A stretch of DNA of 64,000 nucleotides from Eopsaltria australis (taxonomy: Eukaryota; Chordata; Aves; Passeriformes; Petroicidae), in assembly GCA_034509425.1 (NCBI GenBank), contig JAVTVJ010000965.1, positions 1 to 64,000 on the forward strand, in the 5' to 3' direction. How positions within the stretch are numbered: position 1 is the first letter of the stretch; every line of letters begins with the position of its first letter. The position numbers were made by a program, and so were the translations under genes. A model generated the notes under the pieces. That model saw nothing but the letters and a program-made list of their open reading frames with translations. It did no database searches and was not told the origin of the DNA. This document shows positions 13,194 to 24,720 of this stretch, in pieces.

Positions 13194-14501
13194 CTGAAAA
13201 TAAATTTGTGGTCAATCAGTGGGAAATGCAGCCATCTGGCAACGTGTTTCACTCTAAAGTTAATGGTCTGTGAAAGTCAAATGTTTAAGGTACAGGTTGC
13301 CTTATTATATCATAGGCCTATGCTAAGTACTCCCACTTCATGTGCCCAGCACAGGGAGACTGGGTATCTGCCGGTTTTCTGGGATCATTTGCCTTTTTCT
13401 GTGATGGCTTACAGGCCAACCTCTTTTACTAAAATATTTTTAGAATGAAGCCCACAGGTATCTTCAAAAGCACATTTTAAATACTGTGGTTTTGCCAAAA
13501 AGTAGCACCAGGTCTAAGAAACATCATTCCAGAAAAAAAAAGAAAAAAGAAAAAAAAAAAAAAGAAAAATAATTAGTAGCACATATCCAAGTGGAAACAG
13601 AAATTAGGAACCCAAATTCTGGAAAAGTTGCTGTTGGGATGCAATTATTCAGATATGAAAGAGATATCCACTGAAGACCTTACAATGATATTTAAGAATA
13701 TTTTTCTATGTGTGTTCCTTTTACTTGATTCTCACCACTTCACATTATAATGAATGTCTAACGAATGAAACAGCAAGTATAGTGCTGTTTAACCACTAGA
13801 GAACCCTTAAAAGTTTGTGAATTAAAAGTACCAGCAATAATTTCTGGAACGTCTACCTACAGTTTGGTTTTCTCTATGAGAGGTCTTGGCAGTTACAATG
13901 GAGCAGAATAACAAGCCTGTCTTACCCCCAAGACCTCTCCATTATGTCCCCAAAAGACCTTTTGTTAAACTGTTTTCCCTCTTAGGCTCTTCTCCTTTCT
14001 GTTTCCCTTTCGTATTTTTTGATAACTTCAATGTACCAACAAAGTTAGAATACATTTATTTGTGAAGGACCATGCACATGTATGGCACTGAACATAGAAG
14101 CATACATATACAGAAGAAAAATTTCTGTACCTCATTAAACATACTCAAAATAAAATAGAGACTTACTGAAATAGATGTAGTCCCAACTCTAGGTTGATGG
14201 CTAAAGTGATCTCCCAGAGTTTACTCATGATTCAATCTTTAACACAAGCTCTCCTTGAGCCATGAAATGGTGCCACACAAACCCACCTTTCAGAACAAGC
14301 ATGTGTCCAAGCACACAAACATTTAACTTTAATAACTACACAGAATCCCGGGTACAAACCAAGACATCCACACTGCTGCTACTACAGCTGTTCTGTTGGC
14401 CCTCTCCCTGTGGGTCCTTCAGGAAGCAGATTTAATTGGAATCAACTGTGACAGAGACCTAAGGGCCAATAGAGCAGTCTGGAAGCGCCTGCCCCTGCCT
14501 C
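13194..14501. other. NAV3 intron between exons D and E, A-rich simple repeat
   Basis: Intronic sequence with an A/AG-rich tract at about 13532-13570. Nothing else recognised. Confidence 0.65.
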
Positions 14502-14505
14502 CATC

Positions 14506-15905
14506 TGATAGCGTAGGGGTTAAAGTGATTTTGGGGTTGGTGGTGGTTTAGGTTGTTGTTGAAGGTTGGATCTAGTTCTTTTCCTCAGGAATTTTTCTCC
14601 CATGGGTTGCTAAGACACAAATGACTGGGTACTTAAGAGAAACAAAGCACAAGGCTAGAGCCTTTCTCCTTGGCAGAGTGGGGTAGAATTGCCCCTCATG
14701 GAAGCCAGGTTGACAACGCGAGATTTAGAGAGACTGAAAAGCAAGGGCAGGGGGGAAGTCACGCCCTCTTGCTCGGGACCCTCGGAGCTGGACGGTCGGA
14801 GCTGCTGTCTGCTGAACCCACGGCCCCCTGAGAAGCCAGCACGGAGCCGCCGGTCTGTCTGCTGTGAGTCTCTGCCCTCTGCTCCATCCGGAGCCGACCT
14901 GCCTGCCACCAGCCTGCTCTGAGTTTTCTCCGCTACATTGTAGCGGGGTTTTTCCCTGCACATGGAGACCCCTTACCGTCCCAGCTCCCTGTGTCCGGGG
15001 ATCCTGCTGCGGCACCGACACCAGCTGCCCCTCCCGAGGGTCTGTGGAGCAAGGGCTCTCCTCCATCCCTCCGTGCCTCGGGCAGCCGCCATTGCCGTGT
15101 GCTACCTGAGCTCACGCCGGAGCGCCCCCTGCAGGCACCGGGGAATCATCACACCCAGAGCGCCCCTGCAGCCACCGGGGAATCACCACACCCAGAGCGC
15201 CCCTGCAGGCTGTGACTGGAACTGCACCAAAAGGAAAAGGTGCCTGGAAGCCGAGCAGGCTGCCACTGGGTTTCTGGTTCTGTTTGTTGGTCAACGTTAT
15301 AGTTGTTGTTATTTGTTATCCTTGTTTTAGATAGTAGTAAAGAACTGTTATTCCTATTTCCATATCTTTGCCTGAGAGCCTCTTGATTTCAAATTTATAA
15401 TAATTCGGAGGGAGAGGGGATACAGTTTCCCATTCCAAGGGAGGCTCCTGCCTTCCTTATACAGACACATGTCCTTCAAACCAGGACAGTTGTGGGAACG
15501 ATAGGCCTGGAGGTAGACCTTAGGTATTGTTCTGTTAGGAAAATACCCATGGGAACTGCACCTGTGTGCTTCTCCGTGATGAATACTCGTGACAAGATTA
15601 ATGAAATGATTGAGTAGAAAATAGGAGTAAGAATAATAACTCACTTGCAACAATCCTGAGAAATGTAAGGGGGTAGTCAGAGAGGGGGGCTGAAACCTAT
15701 GGTTGAGTGAAAACAATGTATTCGATAGAGTGGTGTTGAATTAATGATTAACTGATGATTATAAGTTAGTTATGGTATAAATGTAACCATTTTTCGAACC
15801 CATGGCAGAGCTCGATTTGGGTCCGAAAGACCCCTAGCTCCCAGGGCCCTTTTGTTAAAGCACCCATATAATCATTCTGTGATTATGTGTTTTCTTACGC
15901 TAACA
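14506..15905 (+). mobile_element. Solo LTR (LTR-C), split by an LTR-B insertion
   Basis: Its outer ends are imperfect inverted repeats: TGATAGCGTA at 14506 and the complement of TGTTAGCGTA ending at 15905. It is flanked by CATC at 14502-14505 and 15906-15909, a 4-bp duplication typical of ERV1/gamma-type integration. Without the LTR inserted at 14557 (plus its 5-bp duplication) it is about 463 bp. A TATA-like ggtataaatg lies near 15774. Confidence 0.75.
14557..15488 (+). mobile_element. Solo LTR, LTR-B family, nested in LTR-C
   Basis: This 932-bp LTR begins TGTTGAAGGTTGGATCTAG and ends AAACCAGGACA. Perfect 5-bp duplications GTTGT flank it at 14552-14556 and 15489-15493. It carries two and a part copies of the internal 38-bp repeat (15120-15210). 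It aligns by eye over its full length with 26213-27176 and 43011-44001. The long minus-strand ORFs here are shadows of its GC-rich body. Confidence 0.9.
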
Positions 15906-15921
15906 CATCCACATGGTTTGG

Positions 15922-17446
15922 TGTGGCAGCCGTTGAGGCTACCACTGAGGCCCAGGAAGATCCAGAAGGTCCCAAGGGATCTAAGGGGCCATGGTGGAGG
16001 GTTGCTCAGGTTTGAAAATCCTCCCCTTCCCTCTGGAGGATAATAGTTTCTTCCACGTCATTGATGGGTTCTTCCTATGCTAATTGTACCCCCTGATTGG
16101 ACTGTTTATTCTCCACCCCTTATGCATATGTATCGGTATCTAGAAGGTTCTGTGCTACTCGGTACTCCATTGGTTGTGGTTCTCTCTCTCCTCCCCTTCC
16201 CTCTCCTCATTGGACTGTGTAAGCTTATCCTGCCTTCCCCCCCTGTTACGATCTAATTATTAAAGTTCTTTAGAGATACCTCTGCCCGAATGAAGGTACA
16301 AGCGAGACCATATGCCAATTAATAGTATGGGTTTTATTTGATAGTAAATATGAGAGAGAGAGAGAGAGAAGAAAAGAGAGAAAAGAGAGAGTAGGGAGAA
16401 AGATGGGGGGGACAGAGAGGGACAGGGACAAAAAGGTATCACCACTCCGTGGGTCCCATTGGTGTTCTGATGTCCTCTTCTCGGTGGTGGAAGTCCCCCC
16501 AAAAAACACAGAGTGCCATGGGTTGATATACACTCAGGCCAGGTGGAAATGTCCAGGCATGTCCCCCTGGGGGAGGGGGCAGCCTCTAGCAGCAGACTCT
16601 GCTTGCATCACATGCACTCCTGTGGTGCAAGGCGTCTGGGGAGCACTTTGGGGGGTCTGTGATAGATTGTGACTCCCCCTCAGCTGCCTCTCACGTGAGA
16701 GTCCCGTGGATGTGGCTTGTGGGGTTGGGGGGCTTCACAGCTGGGCCAGTTTGTGTAATGGAGGATGAGTGTGTATTGCCTCTGATCAGAGGTTACGCCA
16801 TCCTCCTCCCCCCTTCAGCTGGGGAAGGGCTGTGTAAATGTGGCTTCTGTGAGCTGTGCTTTGCCCCCACCCCAAACTCAGCCAGAAATGATTCTCAGTA
16901 CAGCTGGCAGCTTCAGCTTTTGTGGATGCATTTCTTTCCCTCAGGCTGAGATGATTGAACAATAGGCTTTTCCCTTTATCTAATCTCAGCAGTTTGACTC
17001 AGCTCAAAGTCCCAGTCAGGTATCTTCAGGGAAGCTTCTCTGACCAAAACTTTATATCAATGTTTGAGGCATGAACTATTTTCAGTCTCTGACACTCCCC
17101 CCTCCTCGCCCCCCCCCCACCCCTCTCCCCCCCCCGACCCTGGACCCTCAGCTGATTGGTTGTTTGTTGCTGTATAAAAGTCTGTGCTCTCCTTTGTTCT
17201 GGGTTTTCTGTCCCTGGACCCATTCGAGCGAGGAACTGTTAATAAACTCCTTGGATACCCACATAGAAGATCCCTCCCTTATTCTTTACCCCTGGTCCTG
17301 CTAGGACTTGTCTCTGCGCCCACCAGCAGGGTAGCAGAGTGCTGCAGCAGGAGCTTAAGCAGCCCCACCAGAGCGGCTCCATGAGGGATGCTTCTGGGAC
17401 ACACTGCCAGTCTCTGTCCACTGGGACAGTCCCCTTGCAGGCTATA
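15922..17446 (+). mobile_element. Solo LTR (LTR-D), ERVK-like, split by a minus-strand LTR
   Basis: It begins TGTGGCAGCC and ends near GGCTATA, flanked by a perfect 6-bp duplication GTTTGG at 15916-15921 and 17447-17452. Without the insert at 16244-17094 it is about 675 bp, close to the 642-bp provirus LTR. It shares the same block order with that LTR: a GGTWTCTAG segment, a C/T-rich U3, ATTGG, ATAAAAGTCTG and a CCCTGGAC block. Promoter-like GTATAAAAG lies at about 17172, and AATAAA at about 17239. The TA rather than CA end is odd, so the 3' boundary is less certain. Confidence 0.7.
16244..17094 (-). mobile_element. Solo LTR (LTR-E) nested in LTR-D
   Basis: On the minus strand it runs from TGTCAGAGACTG (at 17094) to GATCGTAACA (at 16244), 851 bp. 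AATAAA occurs on the minus strand near 16334-16339, and an (AG)n tract lies at about 16350-16400. The flanks are C-rich (CCCCC and CTCCC), an imperfect 5-bp match, because insertion was into the C-rich U3 of LTR-D. Removing it joins the two halves of LTR-D sensibly. Confidence 0.65.
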
Positions 17447-17452
17447 GTTTGG

Positions 17453-19532
17453 GGTGGGTGAACAGGTGCAGGCCTTGAGAGCAAAGCTGCAGTAGTGGAG
17501 CTCTGTGTGGTAGTTCCAGTTTGAGAAGGCATCGTGTCCTGCGTGCCAATATGGATGAAAGCCACCTCAAGTGCACTAAAACACAAAGGGTTCCTTTGAT
17601 TACTTTTAACAAAACTCTGAGACATTTAATACATGGGTAGGATTTGGCCTGCAGTTTGGCAAAGGATTTCTGAAACCTTTCTATCTGGAGTTTGCAGAAG
17701 GTAACTTCAGATTTCTTTTCAAAGGAAAATTAACAGTCACACTCACATACTATATTAATCTTTTTATTAAAGACAAAATTCAGACTTTTTGGACAGATTA
17801 TTTAGCTTGCCTTGAATTATCCAGTAGATCCCACAGCTCTAGAACTGCATATTAAATTTAGCTGTGGCTTGAATGCAATCCAGACTATATGCATTTTTCC
17901 TGTATAAGTAAGGAGAGACTTTAAAAGTGCAACAGGCCTTCCTCACACTAATTTCTAATTACTGATGCATTCTTTTCCCCAAGTGTTTAAAGTAATTAAA
18001 CTGATAATGGAAGAGGCATAGAGGACATAAGACTTTACATGCCTCAGTGAATCCTGAAATTTCAGAGCTTATCAACTTGTTTTTAACATTTACTTCACCT
18101 AAAAATGTTAACTGAGCACAGAGCAACTTACTATCCATTGAGTTATCCTTATTACAGATGCAAAGAAAAGTCACATAAGATGACTATATTCATCCTTTAA
18201 TGTGATAAGCTAATTAATACAACTCATGAGGCACTGCAAAGGATTCTCTTTTTTTTTTTCTTTTGATTAAAACCATGCATCTGCCAAAGGCAGCATTAAT
18301 ATTTCCTTTATGATAAGAGATCCTCTGACATTAAAGTATCATATTTTCCATATGTATTTTTTCTTTTCTAGAGCACATAACTATGGCATCCTACTTGACA
18401 GTCATTAATGCTGTGTTGTGGACAATGTTGTCAGCAGCACTCCATACACAGATCACTGAGAAAGTAGACCAGGGAGATATAGGAATATGCTTTCTTTAAA
18501 GTGATGCTTTTTCTAGAGATCTATCTTTGGATGGTGCTTGAGATGAGACTACTCTAGAGAGAGCTTTGATCACAGACTTAGATTTGCCTTTAGGAATGTA
18601 TCATACTCAATTTCATCACCCACTATTCTCTAATCATAGATGTACTTCAAACTAAGAGATTAGATTAACAGCAAGAATTCTAAAATTATGGAGTGAAGCA
18701 GTGTGGTGTGACATGACCAGGTACTCTATGGAACTTCTATTCAACACAGCATTACATCAGTCAGCAAGCAGCCTTGAGATGCCAACAGCAGCACTAAATA
18801 GTAATTCGAGTAAAACTGTAACATGGCTGTTCTTTTTTAGTGATGTTCTAGGAGTTCTAACATACACAGGACTAAAGTGACTTGTGTTCCTAGACTGATA
18901 TAAGAATTGTTGAATTTGAAACACAGGGAATGCAGTACCTCAAAGTCAATCAATTAATTGAGCTAACAAAATTTGTGATTCTTCCTCCTGGATATACTAA
19001 GACAGTAACTGGTCTACTCTTTTATGAAAAGATATTGCTCTGCTCTAATCATATGCACAGTTGAAAACCTGCAATAAAGGCCCATTGCTGTGACTATGCT
19101 AGACAATATTTGAAGCAGAAACAAAGTAAGTGCTGTCAACTACTGCTTTTTGTCAGCTGCATCCAATGCTATACCTACCATCTCAAACAAAACATAAAAA
19201 TACCAAAAGAAGACTCATCCCAGGGAAAGCAATGCAAAATGACGGTTCACCAGAAAACCAAAAAATTCCACTAAGTAATATTGGATCTCAAAGTTCACAG
19301 CAAAGTCATTTTGATGTTATAGGAGAAGAACAGAATTTGAAGTCAGCTGAGAGTATCACTGGCAGATTAGAGGCTTGGTTTTTTATATGTATATATATAA
19401 TTATATATATATATATTATTTAAATATTGTAAATATAATACAGCTTCTATTTGTGTGCCAAAATTTTTTAGAAAAATCCCTCTACACCTACCAATCATGC
19501 ATTAGTTCAAATGGGGAAAAAGTGCTGCTTAC
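17453..19532. other. NAV3 intron, (TA)n repeat
   Basis: Intronic sequence with a TA-rich tract at about 19388-19440. No gene seen. Confidence 0.65.
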
Positions 19533-19916
19533 CCACTGTTGATGTCATCAGTCCTCAGGCTTTTCCCAAGAATGTCTCCATCACTCATATAGCCACCAAA
19601 GTCAGCCTCAGAGGATATGTCCAAATCAGCACTTCCCTTCTCACTCATGTCAATCTGTGAGTTATTTCCAAGGCAAGAAACAGCTGCCCGGCGAAGTGGG
19701 GTGGTGTACATGAACCAAGAAGGGTCTGTGTGTATGAAGCGACTCACACTGCTGTGAGGATAACCAGCACCCAAGGATGGAGCATCTCCTGCCTGCAGCC
19801 GAGGACTGGCCTGCCCCAGCCTCCAAGTCGCAGGGGTTGATCGGCTGGACAATCTTGGTATGCTTCTCCCATTCACCTCAGTTGTCACAGTGCTGTCAAA
19901 AGTTGTCTCCAATGTG
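19533..19916 (-). CDS. NAV3: NAV3 exon D
   Basis: This 384-nt exon encodes about 128 residues running from [17 protein letters not shown] through [20 protein letters not shown] and PLRRAAVS to [20 protein letters not shown]. This is a conserved NAV block. The acceptor is tctgtttggcag|CAC and the donor AGTGG|GTAAGC. Both ends are in the same phase and the length is divisible by three, so skipping it would keep the reading frame. A few residues differ from the vertebrate pattern as I recall it (for example Cys where I expect Arg in AAVSCLG). The intron that precedes it in transcription is only 1.8 kb and is more than half filled by a CR1 element. Confidence 0.94.
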
Positions 19917-20067
19917 CTGCCAAACAGAATGGAGAAGTCAGTGAACTGTGCTTTCTATGTTCCTGAGAAATCAAGAAAAGTGAAGGCTGGAGGAAAAGTA
20001 TATTTGTTTTTAAAAATTCTCCGTGTGTATGTGCTTTCACCATACGCAGAAATGTACTTGTATATGC

Positions 20068-21031
20068 CCTCAGTACTGAGGCCGGACCTGTTTAATATCT
20101 TTATGAATGACCTGGATGAGGGGATTGAGTGCCCCCTCAGTCACTTTGCAGATGACAGAAAGTTGGGCAAGAGTATTGACATGCTGGAGGGCAGGAAGGC
20201 TCTGCAAAGGGATCTGGACAGGCTGGATCCATGGGCCAAGGCCAACTGTGTGAGGTTCAGTAAGGTCAAGTGCTGGGTCCTGCACTTGGGTCACAACAAC
20301 CCCATGCAGTACTACAGGCTGGGGACAGAGTGGCTGGAAAGTGCCCAAGGGATAAAGTAGCTGGGGTGCTGGTGACACCGGCTGAACATGAGCCAGTGTG
20401 TGCCCAGGTGGCCAAGAAGGCCAATGGCATCCTGGCCTGTATCAGCAATAGTGTGGCCAGCAGGAGCAGGGAAATTGTTATCCCCCTGTACTGGGCACTG
20501 GTGAGGCCACACCTCAAATCCTGTGTCCAGTTCTGGGCTCTTCAGTATAAGAAAGACACTGATGTGCTGGAGCACGTCCAGAGAAGGGCAACAGAGCTGG
20601 TGAAGAGTCTGGAGCACAAGTCCTATGAGGAGTGGCTGAGGGAGTGTGGGTTGTTTGGCCTGGAGAAAAGAAGGCTCAGGGGAGACCTTATCACTCTCTA
20701 CAACTACCTGAAAGGAGGTTGTATCAGATGGGGGTTGGCCTCTTCCCCTAGATAACAAGTGATAACAAGAGGAAATGGCCTCAGGTTGTGACAGGAAGTT
20801 TAGATTAGATATGAGGAAAAGTTTCTTCACGGATAGGGTCATCAAGCACTGGAACAGGCTGTCCAGAGAAGTGGTGGAGTCACCATTACTGGAAGTATCT
20901 AAAAGACTTGTAGATGTGGCATTTCAGGACAGGGTTTATTGGTGGACTTGGCAGTGCTGGGTTAATGGTTGGACTTGGTGATCTTATAGGTCTTTTCCAA
21001 CCTAAACAATTTTATGATTCTATGATTCTAT
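20068..21031 (+). mobile_element. CR1 LINE, 5'-truncated, with decayed ORF2
   Basis: This is the 3' end of a chicken-repeat-1 LINE. The reading frame shows reverse-transcriptase remnants: [12 protein letters not shown] and FADDRKLG (the YADD-box equivalent), then a thumb-region [20 protein letters not shown] and [20 protein letters not shown]. Stops and frameshifts break it (for example after 20360). The element ends in the characteristic 8-bp CR1 repeats (ATGATTCT) at about 21013-21031. It is antisense to NAV3, and its 5' truncation lies about 150 bp from the exon D acceptor. Confidence 0.92.
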
Positions 21032-21703
21032 AACCTCTACTTGTGGGAACGGTGCCAAACACCTAGCATCTTAACCAAGTTTAGAACAAGAGAATATTGA
21101 CCCTAGAGGCTCTGCTAATCTGTGCGTGTGAGTGAAGGTGCTGTGGGAAAACTATTTTGGTGGAAAATCCACTGTATGGGTGTGTGACTTAGTGTGATTG
21201 AAAACAATCACATGCATGGAATGCTTGAGACAGTTTTGTGTGTTACAAAATTATCAGAGACTAGGGACCAATCAGAAGGCGATGGTTTATCTGTAAGAAA
21301 ATTAAAAGGGAGCTCATGTGGGAAGAAAAGGAAAGAAGAGGAAAAGAACAACACCTGGAGAGATCAAAACTATAAAACTACACCAGTGTGTCTTTTCCCC
21401 ATCACCAAAATATTTATTCTTTACATTTAGATTTTTCCTTGAATTTGATCTCATCCCAACATCTACTTATTAAATTATCTAAAATAAATTTTATCAGCTT
21501 CAAAGTAAATGTGTATGAAACAATAACTTTGTGAATGATTGTATAAGACACTTTAACAGTATAGTGTATTAAAGTCACATGTAAGTTGCTAAGGCAGTTT
21601 AGTGTCATAGCTAATTTTCCCTTGCAAGTCTCTCATTCATTCAGCAACTAGTAACACTCTCCCAAGGTCCATATTTTCAGCAGTCTACACAAAACCAGTA
21701 TAC

Positions 21704-21812
21704 CTGTGGCTTATCTGGGTCCCTCTAAGGCTGGACATGGTTTCTTCCAAATTCTGTCTCAGGTCTGCTATATTCTTGACAGTTCTCATTCTTCTTGTTT
21801 CAGGGTCTTCCC
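21704..21812 (-). CDS. NAV3: NAV3 exon C
   Basis: This 109-nt exon has no long ORF of its own and was found by looking for the segment missing between exons B and D. It translates to a highly conserved stretch beginning GEDPETRRMRTVKNIADLRQ and continuing through NLEETMSSLRG, a short probable helix shared by NAV2 and NAV3. The acceptor is ttttcttccag|GGG. The donor is CACAG|GTATAC, somewhat weaker than consensus. Phases join exactly to exon B (one base carried in) and exon D (two bases carried out). Confidence 0.93.
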
Positions 21813-23683
21813 CTGGAAGAAAACAGTAAAACCAGAATACACTTTAGCACATGAGTTTATAAGGTTGAATAAAGTGCACACATATATCCAAAGCTGAGAA
21901 CGCACATATATGATTGCAAATAGGGCTGTCCCTTTAATCTTTTAAAAAATAAAACTTCATCCTTTCATTAATAAAACACATATATGCTTATAAATAACAT
22001 GTGGTATGTAAAAAAACCTACCAAAGTATCCCTGTTAAGGCCAAAATCTATTAACGAAACACTGATTTACAGTGTTGGGAATTTTATCCTCTGTGATCAA
22101 GGCATGATGCAGTCCCAGACCACTTGATACATTATAAAGTCCCTTTTTAGTCCTTGACATTTTACATAACTCAGTAGGAAGAAAAGCCACAGCAAATCTG
22201 TGTCTGAAAAGAACTGGAATGACTCCTAGAACAATTCTTCAGTATTCACTTAACATGCAGGCTATTTCAAAGTACTCCTTAAGTAAGGCACTTAATAAAG
22301 CATCTTTCCTGGACTGTAATGCTTTCCTGAAGAGGGACATTATTCTGCATATGGGATAAAATAAAATATGCTTCTTGGGATACAAATCTGAACATGCTAA
22401 GTACATGCATCATTTATACAATTACATGTTTCAACAGCCTTCAGGATCCATTGTGAAAATCTAGTCTCATATCTCAGATAATGAAGCTTTCAGAACTTCA
22501 CCTGGAACGTCCTGAACAATGTTTACTTCATACAATTAAAAATAAATTTTAAAAAGGAGAGAAGTTATATATGATACATTACAAAAGAGAAACATAATAT
22601 GCCTCAAAGAAGCCTCCAGTAGTCATACACAAAGAAACAGAAATGCAGGTTTTCTAGCAAATTCATAGATCTAGGAAGTTTAATTCATTTTACTTTTGAA
22701 CAATAAGAGAATTTCAAAAGAAATTCTGTGACAAAAATTTCTGATTTGTTCAAAGCTAATGTTCTACTTCTGATTGTGTCCTGTATCTGTTGCTTGTAAG
22801 AAGGCTGGCAAGAAGCATCAGTATTAGAGTTACATGTAAAATGCTGAACTTGAAGTGCAAATAATTCCTTTTTGACTCTATCAATTAGAAATTTCACATC
22901 ATACCTCACAGACCTGCTGCAGTCAGGTCCTATTGCCCAAACACACTGCAGGCTGTGCTGTTAAGAAAAATCTCAACTCCTGACATTAAATGGAAATAAA
23001 TTATTTCATATATATATTTCATATAAGCTTTAATTCTTCCTCAATAGGCAAATGATGCATTGTACTAGCCACCATACCCTGCAGTTGTGGCTTAATGTCA
23101 AACTAGTTTTCACAGCAATGCCAGTTTGAGATTTTCCCATCTACTCTGCCCTGGTTGTGTCTTCTGTTCTCTTTGCTGTAGCCACAGTTCTTCAGAAAAT
23201 TATGTTTGCCTATTTTATCACTCACAAAAAATCCTTCAGTGCTTTAATAATACTAATGTCTATAAACATGTTTCAGCATCACGGAACTGACAGTGGGATC
23301 AACACCTCGGCAGGACGGAAACAAGAAGTGGGGACACAGGCTCTGCACTGCTGACAAACTCTCTCTTCTCAAGCCACACCCCAAGGCCATGTCTGTTTAT
23401 AAAATAAACTACCTGTGTATATTTTTACATGTAGTGCCTTGCAGGAGGCAAATGTTCAGTCACTGAAATTACAACTGTTCCTGTGTTTCAAGCTAGATGT
23501 GTTCCATAAAGCACTGGCAATCAATGTACCCATGGACCCCACCAACTCTTTGCAGAAGTTTCTGCACCACCCTGGAGATTCCTGTGGGATTACACTATAT
23601 GCATACTAGAAAAGTAGGCCTTGAGGCCCAAAACAAGCCTCTGTCCTAGGCCCAGAGGTGGCCATGGAAGCATATCCAGGTTA
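21813..23683. other. NAV3 intron, no gene seen
   Basis: AT-rich intron between exons B and C. No feature recognised. Confidence 0.65.
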
Positions 23684-23688
23684 CCAGG

Positions 23689-24347
23689 TGTAAGAGTCTG
23701 GATGGAAATCCCTTATCTGCCTCACGACCATCTACAGAAGCAGAGGCTGAAAACCCAGAGACCCTAAAAGGGGAAAAGGACTTTTGCACAATGAAGTCCA
23801 GCCAGATCCTGGTGGGGTGCCTGCCAGGCGCCCAGGTGTGCTGCAGAGCTGTGCTGACACATGCCTGAGGAACCGTGCCGCTCGGCTACCGGGGCGGAAA
23901 GGACTGCACAAGGACTATATGTTTTGTACAGCTGCACCTGCACCCTGAAACAATAGGCCTTACTCCCCCACCTGCTGGCCATTTGCCCCTTGCCTCTGGA
24001 AGGATTGCCTCATCTCTTGGTTACCTGCCCCTCACTTTCAAAAAGACTATAAAGAGACTCACAAAAAGTACCCCTACGAGATCTCCCCGTGGACGAGACG
24101 GAATCCATCGGAGCCGGCCAAGAGGACTTCGTCGTGCCGTGGTAGCTATTAACCCCTTTCTTTCCCCCCCCCTCAACCCTACATCTCTCTCTCTCTCTCC
24201 TCTATCGCATAATCATGTTGTTGGCACTCAATAAAGGTGCTTTTGATTTTGATTAAAGCAAAAATACTTGTCCCTGTTTTCTTTTGCACTCTGAGATTCA
24301 AAATAACAAACCATGACGACCCCCGCTTCTGCTAGCGGATCGTGACA
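23689..24347 (+). mobile_element. Solo LTR (659 bp) nested in an older LTR
   Basis: It runs from TGTAAGAGTCTGG to GATCGTGACA with perfect 5-bp duplications CCAGG at 23684-23688 and 24348-24352. It contains a TATA-like actataaag near 24045, a (CT)n tract at about 24186-24204 and AATAAA near 24230, in the order expected for U3-R-U5. Confidence 0.88.
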
Positions 24348-24352
24348 CCAGG

Positions 24353-24720
24353 GATGGGGTAGGGAGAGAGGATTATGGATTTGTGGCCTTCTGGACCTAT
24401 TGAGAGTGGGGATTGTAGTTTGTGACCTTATAGGGAATTGTTTACCTGTTACCATAATAGGTAAAATCTGTGAAATAGCCCAGGTGATTGGGGAACACTG
24501 TGGTGAACATCTTTCCTGTTTATGTGATGACATATCCGTTCTGTGTGATGGTATTTAAGGAATTTTCACTACGTGATAGCTAGTAGTCTTAGTAGTAGTC
24601 TTTAGTCTTTGTCTTGGCACAAGAACACTGCAAGGTGAAGGTGATAATAAAGCCTCTACACAGAGTCTGTGCCTGCTGTTGTCTTGTGTGAAGTCCAAAA
24701 GTCTGCCTAATTACGGCCAG
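24353..24720 (+). mobile_element. Older LTR-like sequence, 3' part
   Basis: The sequence has a TATA-like tatttaagg near 24551, followed about 95 bp later by AATAAAG near 24646 and a U5-like stretch. I infer the promoter-end half of an LTR interrupted by the 23689 LTR. Its 5' half would be in 23580-23683. Ends and target duplication were not found. Confidence 0.45.

Noticed and set aside
16350..16400. GA-repeat considered as a CRISPR-like or satellite array
   Set aside because: It is a simple (AG)n microsatellite within LTR-E.
20312..20845. 177-aa minus-strand ORF
   Set aside because: It is the shadow of the CR1 ORF2 remnant on the plus strand.
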